Source: Aquilaria yunnanensis (lineage: Eukaryota > Streptophyta > Magnoliopsida > Malvales > Thymelaeaceae). Taken from it: a DNA stretch of 64,000 bases. Under the pieces are notes generated by a model. It worked only from the letters and a program-made list of their open reading frames with translations, ran no database searches and was not told the DNA's origin. This document shows, piece by piece, positions 1 through 10,405 of this stretch. The stretch is from contig CM077599.1 of NCBI GenBank assembly GCA_039654915.1, positions 12,464,501 to 12,528,500 of the forward strand, in the 5' to 3' direction. Numbering within the stretch: the first letter of the stretch is position 1; every line of letters starts with the position of its first letter. The position numbers and the translations under genes were made by a program.

Positions 1-270
1 AGTCACTACTGTAGCTTACGTCAGGAGTAGGTACGTGATTGTTGGAAGAGAAGGAAAATTTCAAAAGTAGCTGCTATATACAGTAGTCATAACTGTATCT
101 CATGTCAGGAGTGGGTACATTATTGGGAGGATAATTTCAAAAGCGACAGCTAGCATGTACAGTAATCGTGACTTTGGTTCACGTCAGGAGTGGATACATT
201 ATTACCAAAAGGGGAGGAAAATTTCAAAAGCGACAGCTAGCACGTACAGTAATCGTGACTTTGATCCTCA
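1..270. repeat. Three diverged ~85-bp tandem repeats
   Basis: Three consecutive units share the blocks CAGGAGTRGRTACRT, AATTTCAAAAG and TACAGTARTC in the same order. A fourth, weaker unit lies at about 1003-1100. One unit therefore sits just beyond the 3' end of each virus-like reading frame on the minus strand. Confidence 0.75.
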
Positions 271-311
271 TCTTCCACTGGCTTTGCGTCCAGTAATGGC
301 TTCAATGCTTT

Positions 312-860
312 CTATGAATCGGTAATTTGCATCTCATCTAGCTTTCTTACAAACTGGCAAACAGGGTCGTTTAAAGTCAGATTCTTAATATTGTAGCGAT
401 CTCGTTCTTTTTGGAAAGTCATCCATAAACCGACAATCCCAAATTGCACCATTCCACAAGAGTGCGCTTCAAGAGTCTCTCGAATATTTTCCAGAGATTT
501 CTTACGCAGTCCATTCTTAATGAAACTTCTTCTATCATTACGATTTCTGGTGATCACTCCTGGAGAACGACATTTAATGCCGCAAATCCACCATCCACAA
601 TTATGACAAACGCCTAGCCTCTTTGCTCTTCTTTTTTTGGCATAAGCGCTTTTACCAAAGCCGGGCATACGGGGAAAGAACGCTTCTGGAACTTCACCAG
701 CTGAACGAACCTTAGCTTCAATTAGCCACCGCACATTGTCAGGAATGCCTTTGTGCATAAAGACTCTAATCCTTTCACATCTAGCTTGGTAAATCATTTT
801 AAGAACATTTATTGGGATGGAAGGAAAGTATTTTCGCATGGCGGAAAGAGTAGAATCCAT
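312..860 (-). CDS. Betaflexivirus NABP-like cysteine-rich protein, copy 1 (intact)
   Basis: The uninterrupted 182-residue frame starts with ATG at 860 and ends TAG at 312. Visible features are a basic patch at residues 75-81 (KKRRAKR) preceded by GKSAYA, then a Cys4 knuckle C85-x2-C88-x4-C93-x3-C97, and a short conserved tail. The order Gly-Lys/Arg-Ser-x-Tyr/Phe-Ala, basic run, Cys cluster is the layout of the small nucleic-acid-binding proteins of carlaviruses, vitiviruses and relatives (Viral_NABP family). In those viruses the protein binds nucleic acid and can affect host silencing. The resemblance was recognised by eye, not by a search. The N-terminal ~70 residues are not assigned. If correct, this is a virus-derived gene copy in a plant genome. 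No coat protein, movement protein or replicase reading frame was seen nearby. A plant zinc-knuckle protein unrelated to viruses remains possible. Confidence 0.55.
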   Translation of the reverse strand: MDSTLSAMRKYFPSIPINVLKMIYQARCERIRVFMHKGIPDNVRWLIEAKVRSAGEVPEAFFPRMPGFGKSAYAKKRRAKRLGVCHNCGWWICGIKCRSPGVITRNRNDRRSFIKNGLRKKSLENIRETLEAHSCGMVQFGIVGLWMTFQKERDRYNIKNLTLNDPVCQFVRKLDEMQITDS

Positions 861-1148
861 TGATAAAAGAAGAATTTGAGAGAAGAGATGAAGAAATCAT
901 TTATTGTAGGAAACTGAAATAACCGATTATGAGAGTCAGAGAGTATTGCATCCGCTACTTAACCGGAAAGAAGAACACGCATTTATAGCGATGAAAGGAT
1001 AACGTGTTAATTACGCTTACAGGAACAAGTACATTATTGTCCAAAGGTAATGCAAATTTTTCAAATATGACAAATCGTATGTACAATAATTGTGACTGTG
1101 GCTCACATCTTCCACTGGTTTTACGTCCAGTAACGACATTAACGGCTT

Positions 1149-1697
1149 CTATGAGTCGAGGATTTGCTTCCCATCCAGTTTTCTTACAAGCTGGCAAACA
1201 GGGTCATTTACAGTCAGATTCCCAGGACTGTAATGGTTTCGTTCTTCATGAAAAATGCTCTATAAACCAAGAAGTTCACGTTGCACAGATCCACAAGAAT
1301 GCGTCTCAAGAGTCAATTGGATATCATCCAACGAGTCCTTACTCAGGCCATTCTTAATGAATCGTATTTTATCTTCTCGATTATCAGAGATCATCCCTAA
1401 AGAACGACATTTAGTATTACAAGTCCACCGTCCACATTTGTGGCAGACTCGTAACCTTTTCGCTCTTCGCTTTTTGGCATAAGAGCTTCTGCCTATACCA
1501 GGCATGTGAGACACAAATGCCTCTGGGATTTCACCTGCCAGACGAACCTTGGTTTCGATTAACCACCGCACATCTTCAGGGATTCCTTTGTGCATCAGAA
1601 CTCTTAATCGTTCACAGCGAACTTGGTAGATCTTTTTGAGGATGTTCATTGGGAGAGAAGGGAAATACTTTCGCAAGGCGAAAAAAGTATGATCCAT
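1149..1697 (-). pseudogene. Betaflexivirus NABP-like protein, copy 2 (one nonsense codon)
   Basis: This is the tandem paralogue of the frame at 312-860. Its ATG is at 1697 and its stop aligns with the stop of copy 1, giving exactly the same length (549 nt) with no indel. By hand count about 97 of the first 145 residues match copy 1. All four knuckle cysteines (85, 88, 93, 97) and the basic patch are kept. Many differences are conservative (I/L/V, D/E, K/R). A single TAG at 1257-1259 stands where copy 1 has a Trp codon, so translation would stop after 145 residues, beyond the knuckle. The frame then stays open to the aligned stop at 1149. The truncated product could still be functional. Confidence 0.55.
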
Positions 1698-1832
1698 TTT
1701 CTAGGAGGAAGTAAAAGAAAGAAGGGGTGAAGGAATCAGTTATTATGGGCAACTGAGAGAACCGACTTGAGAGTCACGGAGTACCGTATCCGCCGTTTAA
1801 CCGGAAAAGTGGATCCTACTTTATTTTGGTAT

Positions 1833-2204
1833 TATAGATATTTCTTATCTTTGATGTCTCATCAGGCATGACATTGATCCAGTCCTTGATTATTGAATCC
1901 ATTGTCTGCTTTCGACGACAATATTTCTCGATATCCGCGCTTATCTTTGACCATAGCTATTTCTTATCTTGGATATCGCTAAGCTGACGTCAATTCTGTC
2001 CATCCAGGTGTAGCCTCGACTATTGAATCGAATACTAGGCTTTTGACAATATTGTCTACTTTATCCTTTTTTGATATCTGCCTTATCTTTGGCTATAGCT
2101 ATCTCTTATCTTGGATACTACTAGCTGACGTCAATCCTGTCCTTCCAGGTGTAGTCTCGATTATTGAATCGATTGCCAGGCTTTTGACATATTGTCTACC
2201 TTAT
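1833..2204. repeat. Three diverged ~125-bp tandem repeats
   Basis: Each unit carries ATTTCTTATCTTKGAT or close variants, then TTGATTATTGAATC-like and TTTTGACAATATTGTCTAC-like blocks. The second and third units are closest to each other. No coding sequence was recognised. Confidence 0.7.
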
Positions 2205-3165
2205 CCTTGAATTCCTGATGCGGGTTGGTCCCGCATATTAGCTGTGTATCCAGTGATAGATTGGTAAGAGCTGAGGTTATTGAGATCTCAGCTTATACTG
2301 CTGTAACGGTGCGGTGGATGTGTTTCCCATTTGATTCCTATCATATAAAAGTCATGCATGCATGATGTGAAATGCATGAATGCAAAGCATGTGTAATTGA
2401 TGGTTTTTTTTTGTATGGATCTAGTTCTTTATGTCTTTGTTTTACTGGATCCTCTTTGTGATGGCCTTCTTGGACTATCATTGAATCTCTTTATGCTTTC
2501 CAGCTTTTGTTCACTGTCTCAAAAGCCCAACTCTTTTCAAAATCCCCTTCCTTTGACTTGTTCTTGAATTTTGACCTCAATTTCTTTAAAGTTGGCCCGC
2601 ATCATAATTTATATCTCTTTCGGGTACTCATCCATTGTCATGGATTTGATACCATCAAAGGCTTTACTTTCAATGTCTGCTTTGCCCATTTTCTTGTGGC
2701 CGTGCCGACACTTACTTATCCCCATGTTATAATCTGAATGATTGCTCTTCCTTGAGCTCAAGTTTTGATCCATAAGACTTGCCCCCTTGTCTGTTGAGTT
2801 TCTTTCTTGGCAGTACTTTTCTTACGCTTAGTAGAGACTACTTTGCCCCCTTGAATATGGTGTTTATGTGGATAAAAGGTATCATCTCATATTTGATTTA
2901 ACAGAAGGTCGAGCATTTCTTGACCTTTGTGATGGCACTTGATCGTAAATTTCTCTTACAAGAACCACATCTTATTAAAGAAAGACTCAAGCTATCTCCT
3001 CACTTTTAAGTCTACACACATTAATGAATAATGGTTTGGCCTTAAAGAAAAACTTTCATCAATTTGCAAAGCTTGACAAAGTAATTTACGGTCTTTGTTT
3101 TTAATTAAAATATCCTGCCATTCTTCCCTTTCCAACTCGAAGACATAAACTGTGCAAGGCAATAA
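2205..3165. other. Unassigned sequence, no gene recognised
   Basis: Short open frames occur on both strands but none shows a recognisable domain. The stretch lies between two repeat arrays and may be internal sequence of the degraded retrotransposon to the right (inference). Confidence 0.4.
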
Positions 3166-3751
3166 GGTAGAAACATGATTCACAATAATAGCTTTTTAAC
3201 TGAATGAGGATGATATCGAGAGGTAAATGTTAGGTGTGAGGAAAGTTAAGTTTGAATGTTTTTTTTTGTGGCAGTCTTTTAGCTGAATGAGAATAATATT
3301 AAGAGGTAAATATTAGGTCTGAGTAAAGTTAAGTTTGAGTGGTGTGAAAGAAGGGTATTTTAATACTACTCGTGAGCAGTATTAAATAAGGTAGAAACAT
3401 GATTCACAATTATAGTCTTTTAACTGAATGAGGATGTTAGGTCTGAGGAAAGTTAAATTTAAGTGGTGTGAAAGAATGGTCTTTTAATACTACTCGTGAG
3501 CAGTATTAAATAAGGTAGAAACATATTTCACAATGATAGTCTTTTAGCTGAATGAGGATGATAAGTCTGAGGAAAGTTAAGTTTAAGTGGTTTAAAAGAA
3601 GGGTCTTTTAATACTACTCGTGAGCAGTATTAAACAAGGTAGAAACATGATTCACAATGATAGTCTTTTAACTGAATGAGGATGTTAGGTCTGAGGAAAG
3701 TTAAGTTTAAGTGGTGTGGGAGAAAGGTATTTTAATACTACTCGTGAGCAA
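3166..3751. repeat. ~124-bp tandem array with an embedded palindrome
   Basis: About five units start with GGTAGAAACATGATTCACAA and contain ACTGAATGAGGATG and GAGGAAAGTTAAGTTTAAG. Three carry the near-perfect palindrome TTTAATACT-(10 nt)-AGTATTAAA at 3358-3385, 3483-3510 and 3607-3634. The last unit is cut inside the palindrome at about 3750. The first unit is the most diverged. Confidence 0.85.
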
Positions 3752-5139
3752 ATTTGATTATGGTGAAAAACTCAATAGTGATGACCTCAACTTGCCACTC
3801 TTTCCAGAAAGTTAGACCTCATCTATTGCCCCCCAACTATTGTGATCTTTATGCATGCTTGGTTTGAGGGTTGCTTTTGTGTTCTAAACCGCCTTTGCAG
3901 GTTTTCAGTCTAGAATCCATAGCTCACTTTTTTTTCTTTCTTTTGCTCTAACTTGAGCCTCTTTTCTTTCTCTTTTTTTTTTTGTTTTTTTTTGTTTCTT
4001 TTTTTTTTTTTGTGAGCTATGGTGATGACATACTTGATAACTCTCTTGAAGTGAGATGACTCAAGTGGCCTTGCTTGCTCGTGCTTGTTCTCAGTCCTTT
4101 TTGGTTTTGAATTTTCCCTGGTTGTTTTTTTTTTATGGAAGGGACGAATTTCTCTTTCTTTTTGGAGTTTGTGTTGCAAAGAACTGAGATCATAGCCCTC
4201 TTGAAGTGAAATGATTCAAGTGGCCTTAGTTGCTTGTGTTTGCTCTCAGTCTCTTTTTTTTGTTTCGGATTTTCCCTTTAATGGCTTTTTGATGGAAGGG
4301 ATGAACTTTTTCTTTTCGGAGTTTGTGTTACAGAAAACTGAGACCCTTTTTTTTTTTTCAGCATTTATGAGAATTGGGAGGCCACTGAAGTCATTTAATA
4401 TAAGAGCTACCTTGTTTGGAAACTAACCCTAAACTTCTTGCAAGGATGTTGATAACCACTGTGAATTCTTTTTTAGGGTTGAGGTGCAACATATGAAATC
4501 CTTCTTACTAGATTTGGCAGCACTTTCAAGATCATTACTATCAAATTTTCCTTAACTTTTTATTTTCACCCACGAGTAGTATCATTTAGAAAGCAAAGTA
4601 TGATAGCGATAATGGATAGTATAATGGAAAGGAGTAAGAGATGGATGTAAAAATGGAATTTTTGGTAAGAAGTGGTGGAATGTGTAGGTGTAATAATTGA
4701 ATTTTTGGTAAAAATTGGTAGAATGTGTAGAAGTAATAATGGGATTAAAAAGTGGTAGAATGCACACGTAACATCTTTTTGTTAGAGAATAAAAAGAATT
4801 ACCGGTTGTCGAAAAGTAAAGTGCGATGGCAATAATGGATAGTATAATGGCAAAGAGTGTAAAAATGGAAAGTAGTAGAATGCACGCATCACATCTTTTT
4901 GTTGTACCAGAAAAAGAATAGCAGGTGTCCATTTAACAAAGACTACACCCTAGATTCTGGACTAAATCTAGGAGATTTTTACTATTAAATTACTTTTGCA
5001 AGCTTTCAAAGATACAAGTTTATTCAAAGGATTCCCTGTCATTCGAAAATGTATGCGGACTGTTAGGTCAGATCTGACTTGGAGCCCTTCCAAAATCAAT
5101 GTAATTCCAGCTCAAAATCTTCACTTTCAATTACCAATC
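3752..5139. other. Unassigned sequence with T-rich tract and imperfect direct repeats
   Basis: A T-rich tract lies at about 3930-4015. Two imperfect direct repeats sharing GCRATAATGGATAGTATAATGG, GTAGAATGCAC and ACATCTTTTTGTT occupy about 4585-4930. The region 4970-5139 is probably decayed retrotransposon coding sequence, but no frame could be followed. Confidence 0.4.
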
Positions 5140-7141
5140 ACATCGGGCCTAGCAGCTTGACCTCGGTTTTGTTTGATTTGTAGAGGAATGGCCTTGGGAC
5201 TTGACGGCTTAAGAGTAGGTTTTGAGATTGGTATAGCATTGACTTCTTGTTCTTTAATGATCACATTCACATCATCATAAAAACGATAAGTTGGGATGAG
5301 TCTATGAGTCTTTGCAGATTCTTACGGAATTCTGAGCATTCTTGGATAGAATGACTCTTACTGTCATGAAAGTTGCACCATTCCTCATCTTCAACTTCTT
5401 CATGTCCAAAAGAAGGCTTTCCCATGATAATCCCTTCTTTCACAAGGCATGAATATACATGCTTAAGAGGGGTTATGATATCATTGACTGACTTTTTTAT
5501 CAGCCGGTGTTCTTTTATCATATTGACTGGTTTTTCTTGATGAGGCGGTAATGGATTGTGAGTGACGTTCGGTTCATCGGAAAAGTCCAACCACTTTGAT
5601 TCGATTAATTGTTGGACTATACGTTTCAATGCTGTGCAATTTTCCAAGCCATGGCCTGGAACGCCATCATGATATGGGCAAGTTATGTTGGGGTCATACC
5701 ACGTTGGATATGGGGGTCCAAATGGATTTGTAGGAATTGGACGGATAAGTTGACTTTCTATGAGTTTTGGATACAACTCAGTGTAAGTCATGGGAATTGG
5801 TGCAAAAACTTCTTTTGGTTTTTGTGTGGGTACTGGAGGAGTCGGAACAGGTGGCCGTAACTGATTAGGCCTGTTGAGAGGATAATTGTTGGGCCTATTG
5901 GGAGGATAATCATTAGGCCTATTGGAAGGATAATCATTGGGCATATTGGGAGGATAGTCATTGGGCCTATTGGTAGGATAATAATTGGGCCTTTTGGCAG
6001 AATAGGATAGGCGAGGACCGGTAGCCACAGTACCTACGAGGGGAATCCCTCTTTCGCGTCCTATTTGTTGTACTTCTTCATCTTTTGTTCTGGATGGTCC
6101 TCCTCTTTTCATAGGATCACTAAAGGACTCAGCAATCTTCCCAGTCCTAATCCCATGCTCGATCCTTTCTCCAGACATGACAACATCGGAGAAATTAGTT
6201 GCCGAATTGCCAATGAGTTTGTCATAATATGGGTATTTCAGTGTCTGGACAAACAAAGTGACCATTTCTTTTTCTGTCATGAGTGGCTGAACTTATGCAG
6301 CTAAGTCCCTCCACCGTTGGGCATATTCCTTGAAAATTTCTGGCTTTTTCTTCTCCATGTTTTGGAGAGTTTGGCGATCCGGAGCCAAGTCCATAACATG
6401 TTTATAGTTGCCGATGAAGGCCTGAGCAAGGTCATTCCAAGTTTTGATGTTTCTTGGTCCTTGACTTAGATACCACTGCAATGCTGATTTTGTGAGACTT
6501 TCCTGAAAAAGTGTAATCCACACCTTTTCATCTTTTGTGAGTGGTTGTAGTCTCCTTAGGAACAGTGTGATGTGAGTGATGGGATCACTCGTTCCATCGT
6601 ATTTTACGAAATCCGGTACTTTAAAGTCCGAAGGGATTATGACGTCTGGCACTAAGCAGAGGTCATCCACTGAGAGAGATCCGAATATATTACCTCCTTC
6701 AATGGCTCGCAGTCTCTTCTCTATTGTTTCGAGTTTTTGAGATTCTCCTTCTTCCTTTGGTGGTGTCTTCTTCTCTTCATACACAGTGTCTTGTTTCAGG
6801 TGAACACTAGCAGACTGTCCTGGTTCCTGAAACAGGTTTTCTTGGACTGAGACTCGTTGTGGGGTGATTCCCGGAGGATAAGTGGGATCTTGTGCTTCTT
6901 TGATGGGAACTTGAGTTGCTTTCCCTTTGATTATTTCCATCAATTGTCTCATTTGTTCTGCCATACTTTCAATCTTGGACTCCATCTCCATGAGACGTCC
7001 TTCGGCTTGTTCTGCCATTAATCTTGTTTGGAGCCGAGTTGGATATCGGTGTTGAGGTTCAATTTTACCCCTTTTTAAAGTAAGATTTATTTTATTAGAC
7101 TCTACATGTATGTGATTGATGCAATGAATGCATGCATGCAA
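5140..7141 (-). pseudogene. Ty3/gypsy retrotransposon gag (degraded)
   Basis: This is the gag polyprotein of a plant Ty3/gypsy retrotransposon, read on the minus strand. An upstream part (7141-6296) has a coiled-coil start with repeated Met/Glu and then the retrotransposon-gag core, including VPDFVKYDGTSDP and APDRQTLQNM. A single TAA at 6293-6295 interrupts it. The same frame resumes (TEKEMVTLFVQTL) and runs to 5267 with a repeated NRPN-x-YPP tract (about residues 85-140 of that part) and two Cys/His-type clusters. A run of five A's at 5279-5283 shifts the frame, after which matching codons continue to about 5140. The first ATG likely used is at 7018 (MAEQAEG). No protease, reverse transcriptase or integrase follows, so the element is deleted or truncated. 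It shares orientation with the LTR at 7997-10901. Confidence 0.8.
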
Positions 7142-7275
7142 TGTGAGATTATGTTTTTATCAGACTTTGTATGCACGTGATTGATGTAATGGATGCATGC
7201 AATATAAAGTGAGATTATGTTTTTATCAGACTTTATATGAACGTGATTAATGTAATGCATGCATGCGATGAGTGA
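7090..7275. repeat. ~70-bp tandem repeats upstream of gag
   Basis: Three units contain ACGTGATTGATGTAATG-like and GCATGCATGC blocks, and GAGATTATGTTTTTATCAGA separates them. They lie at the start of gag and in the leader of the retrotransposon. Confidence 0.75.
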
Positions 7276-7971
7276 GTTTGCTTATTCACTATTGTGGAAC
7301 TTCAAAACTTTTAGTTGTCATTATAAAGACCAAAAAGTTAGCATAATTTGATGCGTGGTTTTGATGCATGAAGAATAATTGCACAAGAAAGATAAGGTTA
7401 TTAATAAGTTAAATAGCAATTAACAACTCATAAAGTATTATGGATAAACAAGTTAAAACCATACGAAGAAAAGTGTAAAGTAACAACACAGCATAACAAG
7501 GATATGCTTATGGCGTTAGTAAAATGGTATAAATTCTATGGTCAGTTCTATGGTTAAGTGGGGAGTTCTATATGCATAAGGTAGCTTATCAAAAAGGCAA
7601 GGGATAGTTCCCGAATCCCGTCACTAAATCATAGTGACGGCCCGATTCCTTACCCTCTAGGGTTAATGTAAGGAATGGATTAATTCGAGTCGTAGCTTTT
7701 CGTGGGCCCATGCAGAGACTAACCGTCTCAGAAGGCAATACACTACTTTGCTACTTTGAAACCGGTGAAGGCTTGGAGACCGTGGCCTCACAAGGACAGC
7801 AACACCAATTCCGCTTAGAAAGAATCGTGTTTGATTTAAGGAAGCTCGGGTATAGAGCTTCATATTGTGAATGCATTATGCATGTTTAGAATAAGTAAAT
7901 ATAACATATAAATCCACATAATAAGCAAAGTAAATCAAAACAAATCAACTTTAGGCTCGACTCACTAACGT
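7276..7971 (-). other. Retrotransposon leader between primer site and gag
   Basis: This stretch lies between the LTR/primer-site junction and gag on the minus strand. It holds only short frames and fits the untranslated leader of an LTR retrotransposon (inference from position). Confidence 0.5.
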
Positions 7972-7995
7972 GGAGTCCCCAGCGGAGTCGCCAAG
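7972..7995 (-). other. Putative primer-binding site
   Basis: Two bases inside the proposed LTR end (CCACA on the minus strand) the sequence reads TTGGCGACTCCGCTGGGGAC. A TGG start right next to the LTR is the form expected for a tRNA primer site. The matching tRNA was not identified. Confidence 0.5.
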
Positions 7996-8262
7996 CTGTG
8001 GCAACGTCGGATTTTCTGGAGTCGCCACCAATCAGTTTTTTTGTTAGGTCGATTGGTCACCTTAAAATTGGTCTGCGAGAGTTCGGGGATCGGGAGTACG
8101 GTTACGCTAAAACAATATTGTTATAGCGCCCAAAATTGGCACCTTAGTTGATTTTAATTTTGTTTTACTTTGCTTTTAAATAATTTTCAGTTAATTTAGA
8201 GATTTTAACTGAATTAGTCGAAATGTGGATTTTTGGTAATTAATTCGGATAAAATTTTATAC

Positions 8263-9225
8263 TTCCGAACCATGGACTCTGCCGAGTCATTTGGACACGG
8301 AAGATTTTGATTCCGAACCATGGACTCTGCCGAGTCATTTGGACACGGAATTTGGTGAAATTTTAAACAATTTTATCCATATTGTAAAAATATGGATTTT
8401 TATCTTTTTATTTAATTTATTTATTTTAAAAAGTTTGATATTTTCCAAACCATAGATCCTACCGGATCATCCGGATATGGAAATTAAATTTAATTTATCG
8501 TAATTATTTAATTCTTATTATTAAATTAATTATTAGTTTAATTAATAAATTTATAAGTCTTTTTATTTATGAAATTTTATATTTGTTAATGGTCTTTAAT
8601 ATTAACTAAATATATTTTTTATTTTTTTTATATTTTATTATTCTTTTCTTTCTTTCTTTTTTTATATTTTTATTCTTTCTTATTTTCTTTTACTTTTCTT
8701 TTCTTTCTTTTCTTTTTTTTTATTCTTTTAGTTTTGTTTTGAAAGATTCTTTGTTTAATGAAAGATATTTATTATTTAAATAATTACTCAATTTATAAAA
8801 GAATCAAAAAATAATTTTTAAATATTTAATATCAAAAATCTGTAAAGAAATTAAAGAGTTGACATTTATTTTATGTTTATTCTATTTATTTGATAAAATA
8901 ATAATCAAAAAGTAATTATTTAATCAAGATTTTATTTAAAAAAAATCTAATGATTTATATGTGTATTAAAAATAAAATAAAAAGTCTTGATATTTATATA
9001 ATTTATTCTGAATAAAAGATTAACCAAAAGTAATTATTTAATTAAGATTTTTATTTATTTAATAAAGAAAACCAAAAATTTATATGTATATTTTAAACAT
9101 AAAAGAAAAGTTTTGATTTTTCATATGCTTCTTTTATTAAAGAAAGATTTGTTTTAATTTTTATTATTTTTATTAAAAAAAATTTTATTCTCCAAACCAT
9201 TGGATCCTGGCGGATCATTTGGACA
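8263..9225. repeat. Four dispersed copies of a hairpin motif inside the LTR
   Basis: Copies of a ~39-nt block (CCRAACCAT...TTTGGACAYGGA) occur at 8263-8301, 8312-8350, about 8444-8482 and about 9191-9229. The centre is a 5-bp stem with a 4-nt loop. It reads GACTC/GAGTC in copies 1 and 2 and GATCC/GGATC in copies 3 and 4. Confidence 0.8.
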
Positions 9226-9879
9226 TGGAGTTTAATTTTTATTAAATTTTAAATTTTAATTATTTAATTAATTATCAATCTTAATCATAATTTTATTGGA
9301 TTTTTATTATTATTTTTATTAAATTTTAATTATTGCTACTTTTAAAGATATATTTAAAAAGAAATGATTTTTATTTTTTTATTTTTGTTTTGTGATTATT
9401 TACTTATGTTTATTTAATTTTAATAAAAGGAATAAAAAGTTAATTAATTATTTTTTTATTGTTTTTTAAAGAAACAATAAAAGATAATTAGCTTTTTTTA
9501 AAAAATATATTATGTTAGTCTTAAAGAATAAAATTAATTATTCACATAAAAGGATTTTATTTTAATTAGTTATCATTTACTTATTTATATTATTTTTTTT
9601 TCATGATTAATTTCTTTTTTTTTAAATAAAATAAAATTTTTGCATAAAGTAAATAAAGGAAAATGAATAAAGTGGAGGTTTTCTTTTTGTTTTGGTTTAG
9701 ACATCCATTTAAAAAAAAAGTAAAAGATGCATAAATTAAATAATAAACAAATAAAGAGAAAACACATAAAGAAATATTAAAAAACAATGATAAAAATGGG
9801 GCTTTTTGGCCATCCATTAAAAGAATAAAAAAATAGGAGGTATAACCTTCCATGAATTGTAATAATTAGCAAAAGTTAG

Positions 9880-10110
9880 TAACAATAAAAATAAAAGTTA
9901 GTAAGTTAGTAAGTTAGTAAGTTAATAACAATAAAAAAAGTTAGCAAAGTTAGTTAAATTAATTGTTAACAACAATAACAACAATAATAATAAAAGTTAG
10001 TGAAGTAAGTTAATAATAATAACAACAATAATAAAAGGTTAGTAATAATAACAACAACAAATAAACAAGTAAATATAAAAGAGTTAGTAATTAATTCTGC
10101 AAGAACAAAA
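9880..10110. repeat. Simple repeats of AAC/AAT and GTTAGTAA type
   Basis: The interval is built from ACAATAATAAT runs and iterated AAGTTAGT units within the LTR. A pure ATA-type microsatellite also lies at 10801-10826. Confidence 0.8.
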
Positions 10111-10395
10111 TAAAAGGTTAGTGACCAAAGTGAAAGAAAATTGAAAAGATGAAGGATTAAATGAGAGTTGTACCCTTAAAAACTGAATTTGAAATTCTGG
10201 AAACGTGAAGAACAGAACGCACGCGCGCGGGGGGAGAGAAAAAAAAAAAAAAAAAAAAGGGTCAGAGAAGGTTTAGGTTTTCTGGAGAGGAAGAGAAGAG
10301 GGTCAGGGACCTAGGCTATAATTTTTTCTTTTTCCAAAACGGAGCTCTAAGCTTCATTTCTATTTTTTTCTGTATTCAGCACAAAATTTGGGGGG

Positions 10396-10405
10396 CTATT
10401 TATAG
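10396..10405 (-). promoter_or_regulatory. TATA box of the LTR promoter
   Basis: The minus strand reads CTATAAATAG about 500 nt inside the LTR, where a U3 core promoter is expected. The orientation matches gag. The transcription start was not determined. Confidence 0.5.

Larger units (their letters stand above)
174..1815. repeat. Tandem duplication of a ~0.8-kb unit carrying the virus-like ORF
   Basis: Copy 1 spans about 174-977 and copy 2 about 1004-1815. Each holds, in the same order, one short upstream repeat, a 549-nt minus-strand frame, and about 115 bp of conserved sequence that ends in TTAACCGGAAA. Similarity therefore extends beyond the coding part on both sides, so a whole locus was duplicated. 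Confidence 0.8.

Noticed and set aside
3910..4179. Lys-rich minus-strand frame
   Set aside because: Produced by a T-rich low-complexity tract.
9585..9853. Hydrophobic Phe-rich frames in the LTR
   Set aside because: Low-complexity A/T-rich sequence without similar frames in a conserved position.
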